DNA from: Semisulcospira habei
Lineage: Eukaryota; Mollusca; Gastropoda; Semisulcospiridae
Assembly (NCBI GenBank): GCA_036245525.1
Contig: BTPG01000001.1
Location: forward strand, 174,597,402-174,661,401
DNA: 64,000 bases
Direction of reading: 5' to 3'
Under the pieces are notes generated by a model. That model did not search any database. It had not been told where the DNA came from and saw only the letters and a list, made by a program, of their open reading frames with translations. A program made the translations under genes and the position numbers. This document shows positions 47,031 through 59,313 of the stretch, piece after piece. Within the stretch, counting starts at the first letter, position 1, and the number at the start of each line of letters is the position of its first letter.

Positions 47031-50000
47031 GTATGAGTATTTTCATGTTTTCAGCAATAGAACAATTTTGAAAAGCAGACTGGTAAAGTACAGTGCTATA
47101 CAATGCAATACAGCACAACTTTGCAGAGACGTAGCGGGCATGAAAAAACGCAAACTGAAGGTATGGGCATGTCGCGCTCAGCAGGGCTTGCCAAAACAAT
47201 CCTGCAAGGCACTATGCAAGGAGGACGAAGGAGAGGAAGACGGAGGAAAAGATGAGAGGACAATGTTTCAGAGTGGACAGGACTGAGGCTGGGTGATACG
47301 CTAAGAATGACAGAGAGGAATGGAGGGAGCTGGTTGCCAAGTCATCAGTGGTGCCCCAACGGTCGGCAAGAATACGGGATATAGATAGATAGATAGCGGG
47401 CATGAGAAAAGTAGTCCGGCGGTACCAGAGAAAGTCGGAAAGTTTTAAGGCTATTTGAGGGATGATGGCGACCAGAAGCTTATTTATTGATACTAAAATG
47501 TTAACTCTATTTAAAAACAAACAAACATTCACATCCAAAGACAGACTTACCTATGATGCTGGCTTGGAATCAAGAATTGGGAAATGTCACAATTGTTTAA
47601 ATCCTTCAAGTGGTTATGGGTAAACCAGTCAATTAGTAAACAAACTCGCCTTTCTGTAGTACAACATGTCAGAGTTGAACTTTGTAGATGAGATTTGTGA
47701 AACAGAATTAAAAATGAGATATAATCCATGAAGAAATGTTAAACAGGTTGAAGGAAAATTGCTCATTGTGAAAATTTATAATTTAGTACAAAATTAATTG
47801 TTTTCGGGGTGAAAGAGGGGCCGTGGACGGACCCAGTGCTTGATTTGCTCTTATTAATGGCAAAACATTAAATTTACCGTTGCCGCTGTTTGAATCAGCA
47901 GTTAAACTTTCCAGTTTTTTTAGCAGAATTCAGGAACAGGTACTGTACAGAGAGACGTGTATACTATGAAAAACAAAGTTAGCTGTTTTTCACAGCTGTG
48001 GTTGCCATATTTGGAGTTTTTGTAAGATAGTGAACATTTGTTACCTTTTCTGTTAACTTCTGGTATTTTGTATAGACTGCAGTTGGAACCTTTTTGTCCT
48101 GATATGGTTCATTATCTCCGAGATATCCCGTTATTTTATTGGCTGAAATTCTGACAATGGTCTGTTATCGATACACGCATGCAGACATTCACAATACACG
48201 CTAAAAGAACACGTTTTCTCTCTCTCTCTCTCTCCCCACAAACACACGCCACTTTAGTTTAATCGTGCTGAAATAGTTTATTATCATTGTGTATGTGTGT
48301 ACATGTTGTATTTGTATGGTATGCACTCTTTATGTTTTCTTGTTTCTATTTTGAAAAAAGTTTAAATAAATAATTTTAAAAAGCTAAGAAAAGAAAAAAA
48401 GAAAGCTTTGTTATTTTGTATCTCCTGAGTCAACTTTGATAGCACATGTTTGAGTTGCACAGGATTTTTTAAGCACATTGGTTCTTGACACATCCAGCTC
48501 AGAAAATGTCCCCAAAACTGTTTGCCTGCATGCTGCAGAAGCCACAAAGTTGTTGGCAACACGAATCAAGTTGAGTGAGTCAGTTTTGGACTTGTGGATG
48601 TGAAGTACCATTAAATGGTTCAATAGAGCCTCGTGCTTGAGTGATCTTTTTTGGGTAAAAAGGTGTCTGTAAATCACACACCACTATGTTATGGCTTGAT
48701 GTGACCAATCGCATACCCTTATGACAATTCACAAATCAATCACGTTTTGTGTTAGCTGTTATAGGTGTATTTCGGGCATGTTTAAGCCTTTATTGGCTAA
48801 GGGCTGACTTCATTAGTGTGCTGACCCTTTTGCATAGCTGCCAACCCTCCCGATTTTATCGGGAATTTCCTGATTTTTGTTCAATTCCCGATTCTCATGC
48901 GCAGCAAATTTCCATCCATTCTGCGTTTGTTCCGGTTGCTTCGAAATTGCCCTGGTCTGGAGCACACGCTCAACGATTTTCACAACTGGTATTTTCGATT
49001 TTTAACAAAATCATGCCTCCAAAGAAGCAGAAGTGGTTGGTGAAGTTCCATCCAGGCTACAAGCGTTCCTTTCCTTACATCGACGAATTGAGAAAGGGCA
49101 AACACTTTGCCTTTTGTAAAATGTGCCGGGCAGACATAAACATCGGTCACGGCATGATGATTGCCAAGGGAAGCCTTGTTGGAGCCTGCCACAAGCAGTC
49201 ATTTAGCAAAGACTTGCTCCTGAAAGCCAAGTCTGCAACAGCAACAATGGTTAAAAAGAAGAATGAGACTGTTACAGCAGAAACTGAAAGCCTGTGACAC
49301 TGCCCGCCTTGACTGATGATCCTCAACATGCAAAGTTTTGCAAACCTTAGACTGCTGTAAATATATATGTACATGTGAGAAGATGGAGAAACACTTCATT
49401 TTTATGATTTTTTTTTTTTTTTTTTAGCGTTTGTCTGCTCTTATCAGTTTGACAGCAATGAATGAGAAGACTGAAAACACTTTTTTAAGCATGTTATTTG
49501 TGAATTATTAATTCTGCACTTGAACAAAACAACTGCACCCTAGATTGTGTGAGTATTGCCTCTCTCTCTCCCTCCCTCCTGTATGTTATTATTATATTAT
49601 TTGTAATATTATGTTCTAAATATTATATCATAATGTTTATTTTCTGTCTGTGGGCCGTCATGTGTGAAGTGTGTCTCGGCAACTCAGGAATTTTGTTGCC
49701 TCAGGTTTGGCAGCTATGTTTTTGTTTTTGTTGAGTAAACCTTTGTTGTTAGGTTTTTATGGTAGTTTGTTTTGTGGTTCATTTTGTATGGTCAAAGAGA
49801 TGTACTCTCACTCACACTATCACTTGGAAAGGCTAGTGGAGAGAGGTGGTGTGTTCTTTCCTTAGTTTTGATTTTTGGTCGGTCAGTTCCATGGTTGTCT
49901 GTGGTGTTTCGGGGTTCCGACTAAATATTCTTAGTGCCTGTTGATCATGTAGGTGTACAAAGCTTTGCTGTATCTGCCCTCTTTAAAATATTCTAATGGT

Positions 50001-53000
50001 CAAAACTTAAGGGCCACTTTTTATCGCAGATGCACCGACAACACCACGCAAATAATGTAACAATACTTGGAGTCTGTACTTTGCTATTTATGCAGTAACA
50101 ATTTCATTTAAATTTTGAGTAAATCAAGCAATTGTAACAGCAGTACGTTAGAATGTTCACCCACCCTTCATTTAAAAAGTCACACAAGATTGGTCCAGTC
50201 AGTAGCGAGTGTACCCACCGTTTGCAGCCAAGCATTCAATGCAGCGTTGACGCATGGAGTTCACCAGGGTGCGGAAAACATGTGGGATCGCTTCCCACTC
50301 TTGATGCAGGAACTGAGTCAGCTGGGGGACGCCTTGAGGTGGGGGTGGTTGCCAGTGTACAGGATGCTCATCGGTCGATGCATACAAATTTGAAATGACA
50401 CATTGCTCTGTCAGTGAGCCGGTCATATGACATTCATTTTTTAGACAGTCACTGAGACCCGTGCCGAGTTAGTTGGCCTGTGAGAGAGAGAGAGAGAGAG
50501 CTATGGCCAGCTAGCTGATGCTCTAGTGCATTGTAGGCCTACTCCTCAATGAGCAGAGTGCATCCTAAAAATTAGGGAGGCTGCGGGAGGCCAGCCGCCA
50601 ACAGTGATGGGTGACACTTGCCCCCTCTCTCGAGCAAATGTAAACAATACTCTAAGAATGCTTTCCACCTGTAAGAGGCATACATACTCATCAGTCCCCA
50701 AGGCTGCATTAACTTTAAGTCTCTTGTTGGTCTCATTGACGCTGATTTTGATCCTCGGAGTCGGTATGAGGGTGCCACAGGGGTCTAGATGCCTGTAGCC
50801 AGTTTTTTTTCATGCAGTTCAGCAGTTCACCTATTCATGATAGATGTGTATAGAATTAAAGGGAAATGGCTTTAATGTTGTCAGTGCTGCCAGCTCATAA
50901 TTTTTGCAGAGATATGCGTATTTTTAGATGATGTCCAAAATGTTGTAATGTAAGATGTTGTATTGATGTACCAGTGGTCACTCGTGCTCACACATATAAC
51001 ATTTGTTCTTATTTCATGGTTACACAATCAGTGACTCGATCTTGCTTGTTCGCGTCTTGTAGTTGAAGTCGACATCATGTAATTACTTGTATACTGACAA
51101 CCACAATCTGTGTCTTGCTTTGTTTGTTGTTTTTTAGGAGAGGGCGGAGGGAGGATGTGTCTCATGACAATTTGACAAAAATGTGTTGTGGTTGGTGTCC
51201 TGGACACTAAAGCTTGAATCATCACTAGTACTGCCAGAAAACTGGTTCTTGTTGCTGAAAACCATTGTGCTCGTACTGCATTGTAATTCAGTGCTTGTAA
51301 GTGTTTACTGAAAAAAGCATATTATATGTAATGGAAGTCATTGAAACACAAACCTGATTACATTAGATTGCAAAATAGCAAAAAAGAAATAAAAATCCGA
51401 AATTGCCAAATTTACTTATGTTTGGTATTTATACACTAAGTATAACAAGCGTGATGAATGTTACCAGTGCAAGAGTGAGTTTCTAAAGTCTGCAAGAGGC
51501 ATAGACTTTCAAAAGTCCTCACCACCTAAGGGTCGTTATGAGAATCTATGCATATTGCTTGAGATTTTATCCGATAGTGTTACTCAAACTGAGGAAGTGG
51601 ATGCGGACTAACGATTATAATCCACATCAGCAAGAGGCACAGATCCTCATGAGTCACCTCTGCCCACGGGTTCATGAAATCTACGCCTCTGACTGGTGCC
51701 ATTCATGCTCATGTTTCTCAAACTGAGTCTAACTGAAAACAGCCTTGACTGTAACCAAATGGCAGGCAAGCACCGCGAAAACATAAACAGTGAGAGTCTG
51801 GGGCCCAGTTACCAAGATGTGTTGACAAGTTTGACAACTGATCAGACTACTAGACCACGCCCACAAACAACACATGTGATTGAGGTAGAACTGTACATCG
51901 CAGTTGATAACTTGACACCGAGTAGCCCGTTCAGTAGACACAGCGGCTGCGCTTCGCTTTGCAAGCACCCAATCAATTTCAACCTTTTCTCGATTATGAT
52001 TGGTGGCTCACAAAAACAACGCATAGCTGAACAGGTCAATTTTGCGCAGACATCTGCAGACTGTGCGTCTGCTGATGTCAACGTTTGCAGCTTGCATCAG
52101 TTGACGTCGCAGGGTGATTGACGTGACAGTTCGGTCGCGCAGAGCTGCCACACAGAGGTATCTGTCCTACCTTCTGCTGGTGCAGCGCAGGCGTCCTGAG
52201 CAGTGTCGTCGTTCTGCCCTTCCAGTTTCTTGGAATCTTGCCAGCAACCTCTGGATCACTGAATGGGACACCCCAAGACGTCTCCCAACTTCTCGTCTGG
52301 AAATTCCATCCTGCAACCATGCTAACGCCCGGCCTTGATCTACTGGCGTTAGGCTTCGTCTTGGTGGTATGGTTAGGAAAGTGACAATTATGCTCCTTCT
52401 GTACCGGTATTTGTAGCAAAACAGAAGTGCTCAGTGTTTACGACTGACCCCTTTAGCACGTGCATCACGACTTTACCAAGTTTTTCCACCTGTTTGCCTT
52501 TGGTACGCTTGCCAATATCGCACAGCTTTTGAAAAAACAGACAATGTTTCATGTGCATTTGACATGTTCGTGAAAATTACTGTCTAAGGTCAACTTTTAA
52601 CTTATTTGGATCAAAAGAACATTGTATTTTATTAGCGTACTTGCGACGATAAACAATGACACCAAAAATTGGGGTGGCCCTTAAGTTTTGACCATTAGTA
52701 TGAAGAGGTATTCTAGTTGTTTCCTTGCTCCCTTATCTCTGTAAAAGCCCATGAGCTCGACCCATTCAAAGAATATTTTGGGGTTCAGTCCATTGGAGAA
52801 GATGAATGCGGCTAGTAGGAATCTTTGAAAGTGTGGGAGATTTTTCGTCCACATGTATTTTCTTATTTTATTCGGCCATTTGTGTGCTGGTCCTATGATT
52901 TCTTAGATGGCGCTCCACAGATCAAAGGTCTGTCGGTTTTTCTGTTTCTGGTTCATTTCGTTTTCTTTTCCCCGTTGTTTGGGGGGACCTTGTATTGGTT

Positions 53001-54723
53001 GCGGTGTGGCGCATAGAAATAAGATATTTCCCATGCCAGTTGGTTTCTTATTGGGAGGTCGTTCTGCTTCGTTTAATTTGTCATGAGGCTGTTTCCGTTT
53101 GGAGTCGGCGTGCGGCTTTTAATTTGATTGAGCTAGTGGTGCCTCATATTCTTCTTTTTTCTGCTTTTTACCACTGCTAAATTGGTGGAGCTAGTGGTGC
53201 AGAAGTCTGTTGTGTTGATGCACTTCGGCCAGTAGCTTTCGTACTTGGGCCGGCGATTTTGACACTTTTCTGTTTACCAGCCACTGCTAAGTGGTGCACT
53301 GAGCAAGTGGCACAAACAAATGTTGCCATTTTTGGTAAACATGAATACACTTACGAAGTTTTGACACCATGACAGGTTTGCTCTCTCTCTCTTTTTCTTT
53401 TTTTTTTTGTCCAAAAAATACTCCGGAGGTCTCTGATTGTTATAAAGTTGAGCACTTCGGGTGCCATGTTCTCTGACACAGTAACCAAGCGTTGAGTTCA
53501 TCTTGGCTAAATTTATTCAGGGGATCTAACTGTTGTCTGTCCAGCGCTGTGATTCCCCTTGGTTTGAGTACTGACAATTCTGCCAGCGCTAGCCTCACCT
53601 ATCTGGTTTGTGAGTAAATTTATTCAGATCTATTCAGGTTATTGTTTTGTTAAAAAGTACCAAAAAATTATTTAACAAAAAAAAAAAAAAAAAAAAACCA
53701 CGACAACAACAACAAACTTATTAGAAATGATATTTGCACGATTTCATATGCTTCCAGGCAGTATGCAGGCGATGGCTGGCTCAGAGACATCTCAAGCAGG
53801 CACAAAAAGAATATGAAGGCCTGGTGCGTGAACTGGATGGACCTTTGTTCACAGTGGCATGGACAGGATCCAGTGTATTAAAGCCGGTTGTTACAAGACT
53901 GTCTAAGAGACAGAAACATTTGAAAGAAACGCAGGACAAAAATGATCCGGAGTGTGATGACCAGCAACTTGTGAAGGGTGAAAATGCCACAGTTACTAGT
54001 TTTACTGTTACTCGCACTGTAAGCACGTGCAACCATAACAATAGTAACAGTTTACCATTGCATACAAGTGCAGTTTCCCCCTTGCACCCAGCAGAACGAT
54101 CTAATCAGGAGGTACAGACTGACTCAGAAGTAGTGCAGGCCAGCACCCATGCAGAAAAACAGCAAGTGAAAGCCGACCATGTGTCAAGTGGAATAGCTCC
54201 TCACGAAACAGGACAAGATGTTGTTCTTCCCACATGTGAACATTCTGCCCACATTCAGCAAACTGCACCACAGTCTAGCATTGGTCACACTGAAGTTGCT
54301 TTGAAAGCTGCAAAGTCCCATCTGTCATATTCTGGAGATGGTACATATTTTCAACCTGTGCTTGGTCCTGAACATACAAAATGTGAAAAGTCTTCAGAGA
54401 AACATTTTCATCATGATCTGGAAGACATCAACACAAATGATAACCGCAACATAAATAATAACAGTTTTAGCACGCTTCATGATGGCAGAGAGGAAAGAGC
54501 TCAGGACCGATTTTTTCCTCCTGAAACACTGGAGGTTACCTCCATCCATGAACCACAATCCATTGTAAGTGAGGTGAGCAGCAGAGCAACATTTTACAGT
54601 TTACATGGTGACCAAACATCAGTGTGGGACAGCAGCAGCAGCATGTGGCGGGAGCATCATCCTGGTAATGGTGAGAACTTTTACACTTTGGACCAGACTG
54701 CCTTTTGTAATCTTACGCATTAA
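46959..54723 (+). CDS. IQCC: IQ-motif protein similar to IQCC, two exons
   Basis: Exon 1 (46959-47030, 24 codons, MAADMDESYLDLSDFEL...) ends at GTATGAG; exon 2 (53758-54723) follows TTCCAG, and the join is in phase 0. Across the join lies an IQ-like motif, VIQLQ|AVCRRWLAQRHLKQAQ, followed by KEYEGLVRELDG, matching the start of vertebrate IQCC (an IQ motif followed by AEYEAIVREVEG). IQ motifs bind calmodulin; the function of IQCC is poorly known. The remaining ~250 residues are Ser/Gln/His/Asn-rich and of low complexity, ending ...CNLTH at TAA 54721. Intron 1 (6.7 kb) holds an RTE fragment, a zinc-finger ORF and a Tc1 element. The stop abuts a repeat, so the C-terminus may be TE-altered. Confidence 0.72.
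47144..47396 (+). mobile_element. RTE-like LINE 3' end in IQCC intron 1
   Basis: Duplications tagcgggcatga at about 47132-47143 and 47394-47405. Corresponds to the last ~250 bp of the element at 1385, with a (GATA)n tail. Frameshifted. Confidence 0.85.
47406..48748. other. IQCC intron 1, unassigned part
   Basis: Short CT run near 48217-48235 and AT-rich sequence. No exon or TE recognised. Confidence 0.5.
49014..49297 (+). pseudogene. zinc-finger fragment of a hAT-like transposon protein
   Basis: Starts MPPKKQKWLVKFHPGYKRSF, then KHFAFCKMCRADINIGHG...ACHKQSF. The CxxC...H...H spacing and the surrounding Phe/His residues resemble the N-terminal finger of hAT-related proteins in invertebrates. 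It stops after 94 codons at TGA 49297 with no DDE domain downstream. An open frame extends upstream to 48749, but that part looks non-coding. A ctgccaaccctcccgatt motif at about 48837 may be the element's terminus. It could be a one-exon gene, but a truncated transposon is likelier. Confidence 0.55.
49298..49993. other. IQCC intron 1, unassigned part
   Basis: T-rich and AT-rich sequence. No recognised element before the Tc1 TIR. Confidence 0.45.
50199..50390 (-). pseudogene. Tc1-like transposase, C-terminal end
   Basis: Minus-strand frame ending QEWEAIPHVFRTLVNSMRQR followed by CIECLAANGGYTRY and a stop, the standard C-terminus of Tc1-like transposases (...GGHTRY). The preceding DDE triad region is absent. 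Confidence 0.8.
52078..52345 (-). pseudogene. Tc1-like transposase, N-terminal DNA-binding part
   Basis: Minus-strand translation, with one frame break near 52175, shows a paired-type helix-turn-helix: GRALAWLQDGISRREVGRRL, GVSHSVIQRLLARFQETG, then TSITLRRQLMQAANV. This is the TIR-binding half of a Tc1/IS630-family transposase. The catalytic half does not follow. Confidence 0.8.
52698..53757. other. IQCC intron 1, last part
   Basis: T-rich tracts, a poly-A run at about 53679-53697 and the acceptor of exon 2. No TE family recognised. Confidence 0.5.
53758..54723 (+). CDS. IQCC: IQCC-like gene exon 2
   Basis: Acceptor atgcttccag at 53748-53757. 966 nt to TAA, open throughout. Confidence 0.78.
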   Translation, partial: AVCRRWLAQRHLKQAQKEYEGLVRELDGPLFTVAWTGSSVLKPVVTRLSKRQKHLKETQDKNDPECDDQQLVKGENATVTSFTVTRTVSTCNHNNSNSLPLHTSAVSPLHPAERSNQEVQTDSEVVQASTHAEKQQVKADHVSSGIAPHETGQDVVLPTCEHSAHIQQTAPQSSIGHTEVALKAAKSHLSYSGDGTYFQPVLGPEHTKCEKSSEKHFHHDLEDINTNDNRNINNNSFSTLHDGREERAQDRFFPPETLEVTSIHEPQSIVSEVSSRATFYSLHGDQTSVWDSSSSMWREHHPGNGENFYTLDQTAFCNLTH

Positions 54724-55190
54724 GTGAGTCTGGGCCAATGGGCGTCCATCTATCGTCTGTCATCCGCCCGCCGTCATCCGTGGTAAACTTTAACATTGGC
54801 ATTTTCTTGGAGACTATTCAAGCCACAGTCTTCAAACTTGGCCCAAGGATACTTTGTGGCAAGACCTTTCTAAACATACCAATTTCAGTGACCTCTCACG
54901 AAGGTCAAGGTCACAGAGGATCAGGGAATAGTAAAAAATAGCTATACTTTGACACAATTTATTTTTTTCCTCAATTATACTATTCACAACTTCAAACCCA
55001 AACTTGGTACAAAGATACCTGATGGGAAGACCTTTCTATGCATACTAATTTGGTTGATCCCTTGGAAAGGTCAAGGGTCACAAGAGCTCAGGAAATAGGT
55101 CCAAAAAAGCCATATTTTGACAAAAGATTTTTTTTTCTCAAATACTATTCACAACTTCAAACCCAAACTTGCTACAGAAATCTATCTGTC
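54724..55190 (-). repeat. tandem-unit repeat element, inverted copy, starting at the IQCC stop
   Basis: Reverse complement of the family at 42157-42758. Terminal unit at 54724-54930 (gtgagtctgggcc... and ccaaggatactttgtggcaa), then two units with gtcaagggtcac and caacttcaaacccaaacttg. Confidence 0.85.
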
Positions 55191-55191
55191 T

Positions 55192-55294
<103 letters not shown>

Positions 55295-55462
55295 CCGTAG
55301 TCTTGCCGACTGTTGGGGCACCACTGATTTGGCAACCAGCTCCTTCCATTCCACTCTGTTCTCTGCCATTCTTACTAAGAATCTTAGTTTGTTGCTCAGC
55401 TTCAGTCCTGTCCTCTCTGAGATATTGTCCTCCCATCTTTTTCTCTGTCTTCCTCTCCTTCG

Positions 55463-55857
55463 TACCCCACCCGGGTCTGCCCTGGGGGACTTGGGTGGGG
55501 TTAGGTATTTTTTAGTTCCCAGGGTCACCCTGGTCAGCCCCACAGGGTGGGGTTTTCTCTCTATTCTGGGGCATGTGTTTCTGTCTACCCGAGGTCCATT
55601 CACCTGTATTTGCCTTTTTTAAACTCTCCCTACTGTCTGCACTGCCTGTAGCTCTTGATATTGGATGTGTGTTGCTAAATGGTCTTAGCTTTATTTAGGC
55701 CCCATGTGTTAGGTTTATTTAATGTGTTTGACCGGCTGGCGACATACATTCAATGTTCTGTTTAGTTGGTTGTTTTTTTTCACAAGCAGTGCAGGCACGT
55801 CCTGAGAAAGCCTTGTTGCTGTCGGGACGTTAAGCAATGTACAATCAATCAATCAAT
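55463..55857 (+). mobile_element. 395-bp SINE-like retroposon with (AATC)n tail
   Basis: Exact 11-bp duplications cctctccttcg at 55452-55462 and 55858-55868. The 3' end, tgtcgggacgttaagcaatg then (aatc)4, is a SINE/LINE-type terminus. No convincing pol III boxes, so it could be a truncated LINE. Confidence 0.8.
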
Positions 55858-56110
55858 CCTCTCCTTCGCCCTCGTTGCACAGTGCCTTGCAGGATTGTCT
55901 TGGAAAGCCCTGCTGATCGCGTGACATGCCCATATCACTTCAGTTTGCGTTTTTTTACAATGGCTAATAGGTCTTCATAGGGCCCGATAGCTTGCCTGAT
56001 TCTGCTTCCCACTTCCTCGTTCGTGATGTGATCGCTGTACGAAATGCCAAGTAGCCTTCGAAAACATCTCATTTCAGTGGCTTGTATCCTCCTTTCGAGG
56101 TCTGCTGTGT

Positions 56111-56697
56111 CATTTTTGCATACGTTCGATGGGATAAAAGAGTTATTCATTGTTTTGTGTGATCGAGCAGCAGAAGCCAAAAGCCAAAATTTCGAAACGT
56201 GACATCACTCACGTGTGTTCGCTTTCAGATAAAAAATTCCGGGGGATAAAATAGAATTTCGAAACCAAGTTTAGGCCTATAGAGAGCCAATACAAGTTAC
56301 TATTTTGTTACCATATCGTCGAGTTTTACATGTGTCTAAGTTTAAAGTAGTTTGAGGGCAAGTAAAGGCTAGAATGAACATGACGTGCATCGTCAATTTC
56401 ACATGTGCAAATCTCGCTGTGAACCGGAACACAAAAAAACTTACCGTGAGGCACCTAATTAACATATATTAGACAACATTACTCTTCATTCTGATTTCCG
56501 TAAACAAATTCAAAATCCTTTTGAGAATTGAAAGAAGGCTGCGTTTTAAACGTCTTCAACCCCAAAGTTGTAAATTTTGTGTTACGTTCAAACATGGGAA
56601 TAAATCTCGCAATCATCAACGATTTCCTGGAATTGGCCGCCATTTTGAGATTTGCATTTGGTCAGTCCTATGTACCTCAAACCTACAGGTGACATCG
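56111..56697. other. upstream region of the gene at 56698
   Basis: No TE recognised. Contains gccgccattttg at about 56637-56648, close to a YY1-type initiator site, 50 bp before the ATG. Confidence 0.4.
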
Positions 56698-57659
56698 ATG
56701 GAGCAGGGAAGCGACAAAGTTGAAGGTAAGTTTTGGTTGTAAATGGTTACGTTCATGCAAAATTGATGACTGAGCACCATAAATGTTTAAAAAAAAGCAA
56801 TGTAAGTGTACTGCTTTTCTAATTACTTAAAATGAATGTTGACGCAAACAAATGTAAAATCAATTGGCTCAATGACCGCGTGTTTTGAACAAAGGAAGAA
56901 AGCATTACTCCAATTTGCCTCCATTCGACAATGACAGTTTAGTTTTGGTTGTAACAGTTATGTTCAAGTTTCTGAATGCGATATTTAATATTTCAAAGGA
57001 TTAAACCGAACAAGTAGTAATGTATGTTCGGATTACTTTTGTAGCGCAGCAACACTTTGAAACAATAATTATTACCTTTTACCATCACCTTGCCATTGTG
57101 TCTGCTTGTCTTTACACACGGTTAAAGGGTGTCAGCGTTATGTTTAGGCAATTATAGCTTTATTTTTAAAGATTAAAAACAACACTATGTATCACACATT
57201 TTTGTCGATATAGTATTGTTGTTTTTAACGTTCCTGGTATAAAAAAATAGAGTAAATGTCTTTTGCTCCTGCTGTTTGATTGTTCATAACTTTACACAGT
57301 TTGGCCAGGTAAATCTTTATGTAAAGTTATGTTCAAACCATGAGTTTTGCATTTTGGGGGAAGGACAAGTCATACATTTTTTGTACCAATTTTTGTTGGT
57401 AGGAAGGGATTTTGTGCTAATTTGATTTTTACTTCGGGTCATACATTATGAGTTGCTGAATTATAATAGTGTTTGTACATAACATGACGAAGTGCAAAAG
57501 GGAACAGACATAGCACCTTCAATAAAAAAAAAAAAAAATGGTCGTTTTTCTTATCTTAAGCTGTGATAATGTTCCCATTGTCTTTTTATACTTTATGTTA
57601 TTGTTTCTTTATTATGTAACATAAGATTAAGTAAGAATAACCCTGTTCTGGCAGTATTG

Positions 57660-57995
57660 GACTGAACATAATAATAATAATAATGAGTACTTGTATAGCG
57701 CCTAACCTCAGATTAGAGCTCTAGGCGCTTAACAAAAACTAATGTACAAAAAATAACTAATTACAAAAATGGAATTAACAAAAAGTACAAAAACAAAATA
57801 CAACGCACTCTGTAAACAAGCTATGAAGTCACCATTCAAAAGTGCTACGCTCATGGACTCATACTGGCATTCACACACACACCCACACACACTACTCTAT
57901 ACAAAAATGACATGACAGGTGTGTGACAAAGTCATTTGTAGCTGACAGAAAACATATGGGTCTTTAGGGCACGCTTGAATGCCTCTCGAATCCAC
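57660..57995 (-). mobile_element. CR1/L2-like LINE 3' end with (ATT)n tail
   Basis: The minus strand shows an ESFKRALKTHMF-like C-terminus (about 57990-57950), then a 3' UTR ending gttaagcgcctagagctc, ggcgctatacaagtactc and an ATT repeat at 57668-57684. Widespread LINE 3' end type in marine invertebrates. Confidence 0.65.
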
Positions 57996-59232
57996 GTATC
58001 TCAGTTCGCTTGATGTAACACTTACGGTGGTTGGGTTGTAAAGTTATGTTACACTGTGCTTCATGCTATTTTTGTATGGTTTAGTGTTCTATGATAAGTA
58101 CAGATAGTCTGTGCATTTTTAAAAAACTTTTCTGCACCCAAGAAATGACAATTTTTAAGAAATGCCTTGAACATAACTTGACAACAATTATTTTGTCAAG
58201 TTATGTACAGTTAAAACAGTGCTCAACTAACATTTTCCTTCATAGTAACACGGTCTCTTTTAAAGTGGAAGACTGGTTTGATTATTTTGTCTATTGTAAC
58301 TAATATACAAACTATTATTCTAGCTAGATGACTGTGTGAACATAACTTGACAAACTAGACTTGCATGTAACGTATAAAGTTATGTTCTTTACTGTAGCAC
58401 AATTCCTAGTATACTGTCTTTGGGATGCCCACTTTGCTAGTTGTTATTTATCAAAATACAGCTTGGGTACTAAAATATAAATTGTTAAGCCCAGAATATA
58501 CATTTTTCTGTTTTAAGTAGTTTGTACATAACATGACAACATCATTTGTTGTCAAGTTATGTTCAACCACAGTTGTGTTTGGTTCACACATTGTCTTCCA
58601 AGTTACAGTCTGATCATGCCTTTTACTCTTTGTTGTGCTGGCCAAGCTTGATAGCTGCCATGATAATTTAATAATAACCAGTCATTTTAGTACAAAGCTG
58701 TTGAAAAATAACCAGACATATTAGGCTGATGCTAGCTAAAAATAAATCGCAAACATGGACACAAATTGAAATTATCTGACCCTCTCTGTTTCAGTTCTTC
58801 GGGAATTGTTCCTGAATCGAAAGTTTCCGAGTCTGAAGGGTCTTTCCCAGCCGTGAAAGCACCCAGAAAATGGATGCTAAACACGTGTGGTAGTGCAGTA
58901 CCCTGACAGGTTGTACCCTGGTGAGCAAGATTATGTCAGCATACTTGTGCTTACGAATGATAGCAGCCAGAAATCTTTTTAAAGTATTTGAAACCAGAAA
59001 AATGTGGATTTTGAACATGTTTTAGCTCCATTTAAGTTTGAGATGGAGACATTGAAAAATTACAAAAGGCCGAAACAAGTGGGACTGGTTGTCACTGGCC
59101 AATAAAAAAAAAAGAAGTTTGAAGTTTCCTTAGGAAACTTGATCAGCAGGAAGCTTGTTATGGGTTGCTTCAAGAAAGCGCTGTGATCATTATGCAACAT
59201 AAATAAAGCAGTATCTTTTTTTTCTGTTTTAG

Positions 59233-59313
59233 GAGTGATTGTCGGAGTAGATCCTCTGAGGGTCAAATTCCTCAAGCCTTACCAGACAAAACAAGGAGTA
59301 TTTGTTTACCCTG
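59233..59313 (+). CDS. exon 2, part upstream of the solo LTR
   Basis: Acceptor at 59231-59232. Open to the LTR edge; its last bases, ccctg (59309-59313), are one copy of the target duplication. Confidence 0.5.

Larger units (their letters stand above)
49996..52695 (-). mobile_element. Tc1/mariner-like element, internally rearranged
   Basis: TIRs atggtcaaaacttaaggg and complement at about 49996 and 52695, with TA on each side. The N- and C-terminal parts of a transposase are visible at opposite ends on the minus strand, but the DDE core between them is missing. Its place is taken by about 1.7 kb of unrelated sequence (50440-52070). The element is 2.7 kb where about 1.3-1.6 kb is usual. Confidence 0.8.

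Noticed and set aside
48749..49297. 182-codon ORF as a host gene in IQCC intron 1
   Set aside because: Only the last ~94 codons look protein-like, and they resemble a hAT-type transposon finger; no splice or promoter evidence.
58797..58920. Possible additional exon of the gene at 56698, with a good acceptor (ctctctgtttcag)
   Set aside because: In the phase set by exon 1 it reaches TGA after about 20 codons, and joining it breaks the frame into exon 2; kept only as an alternative.
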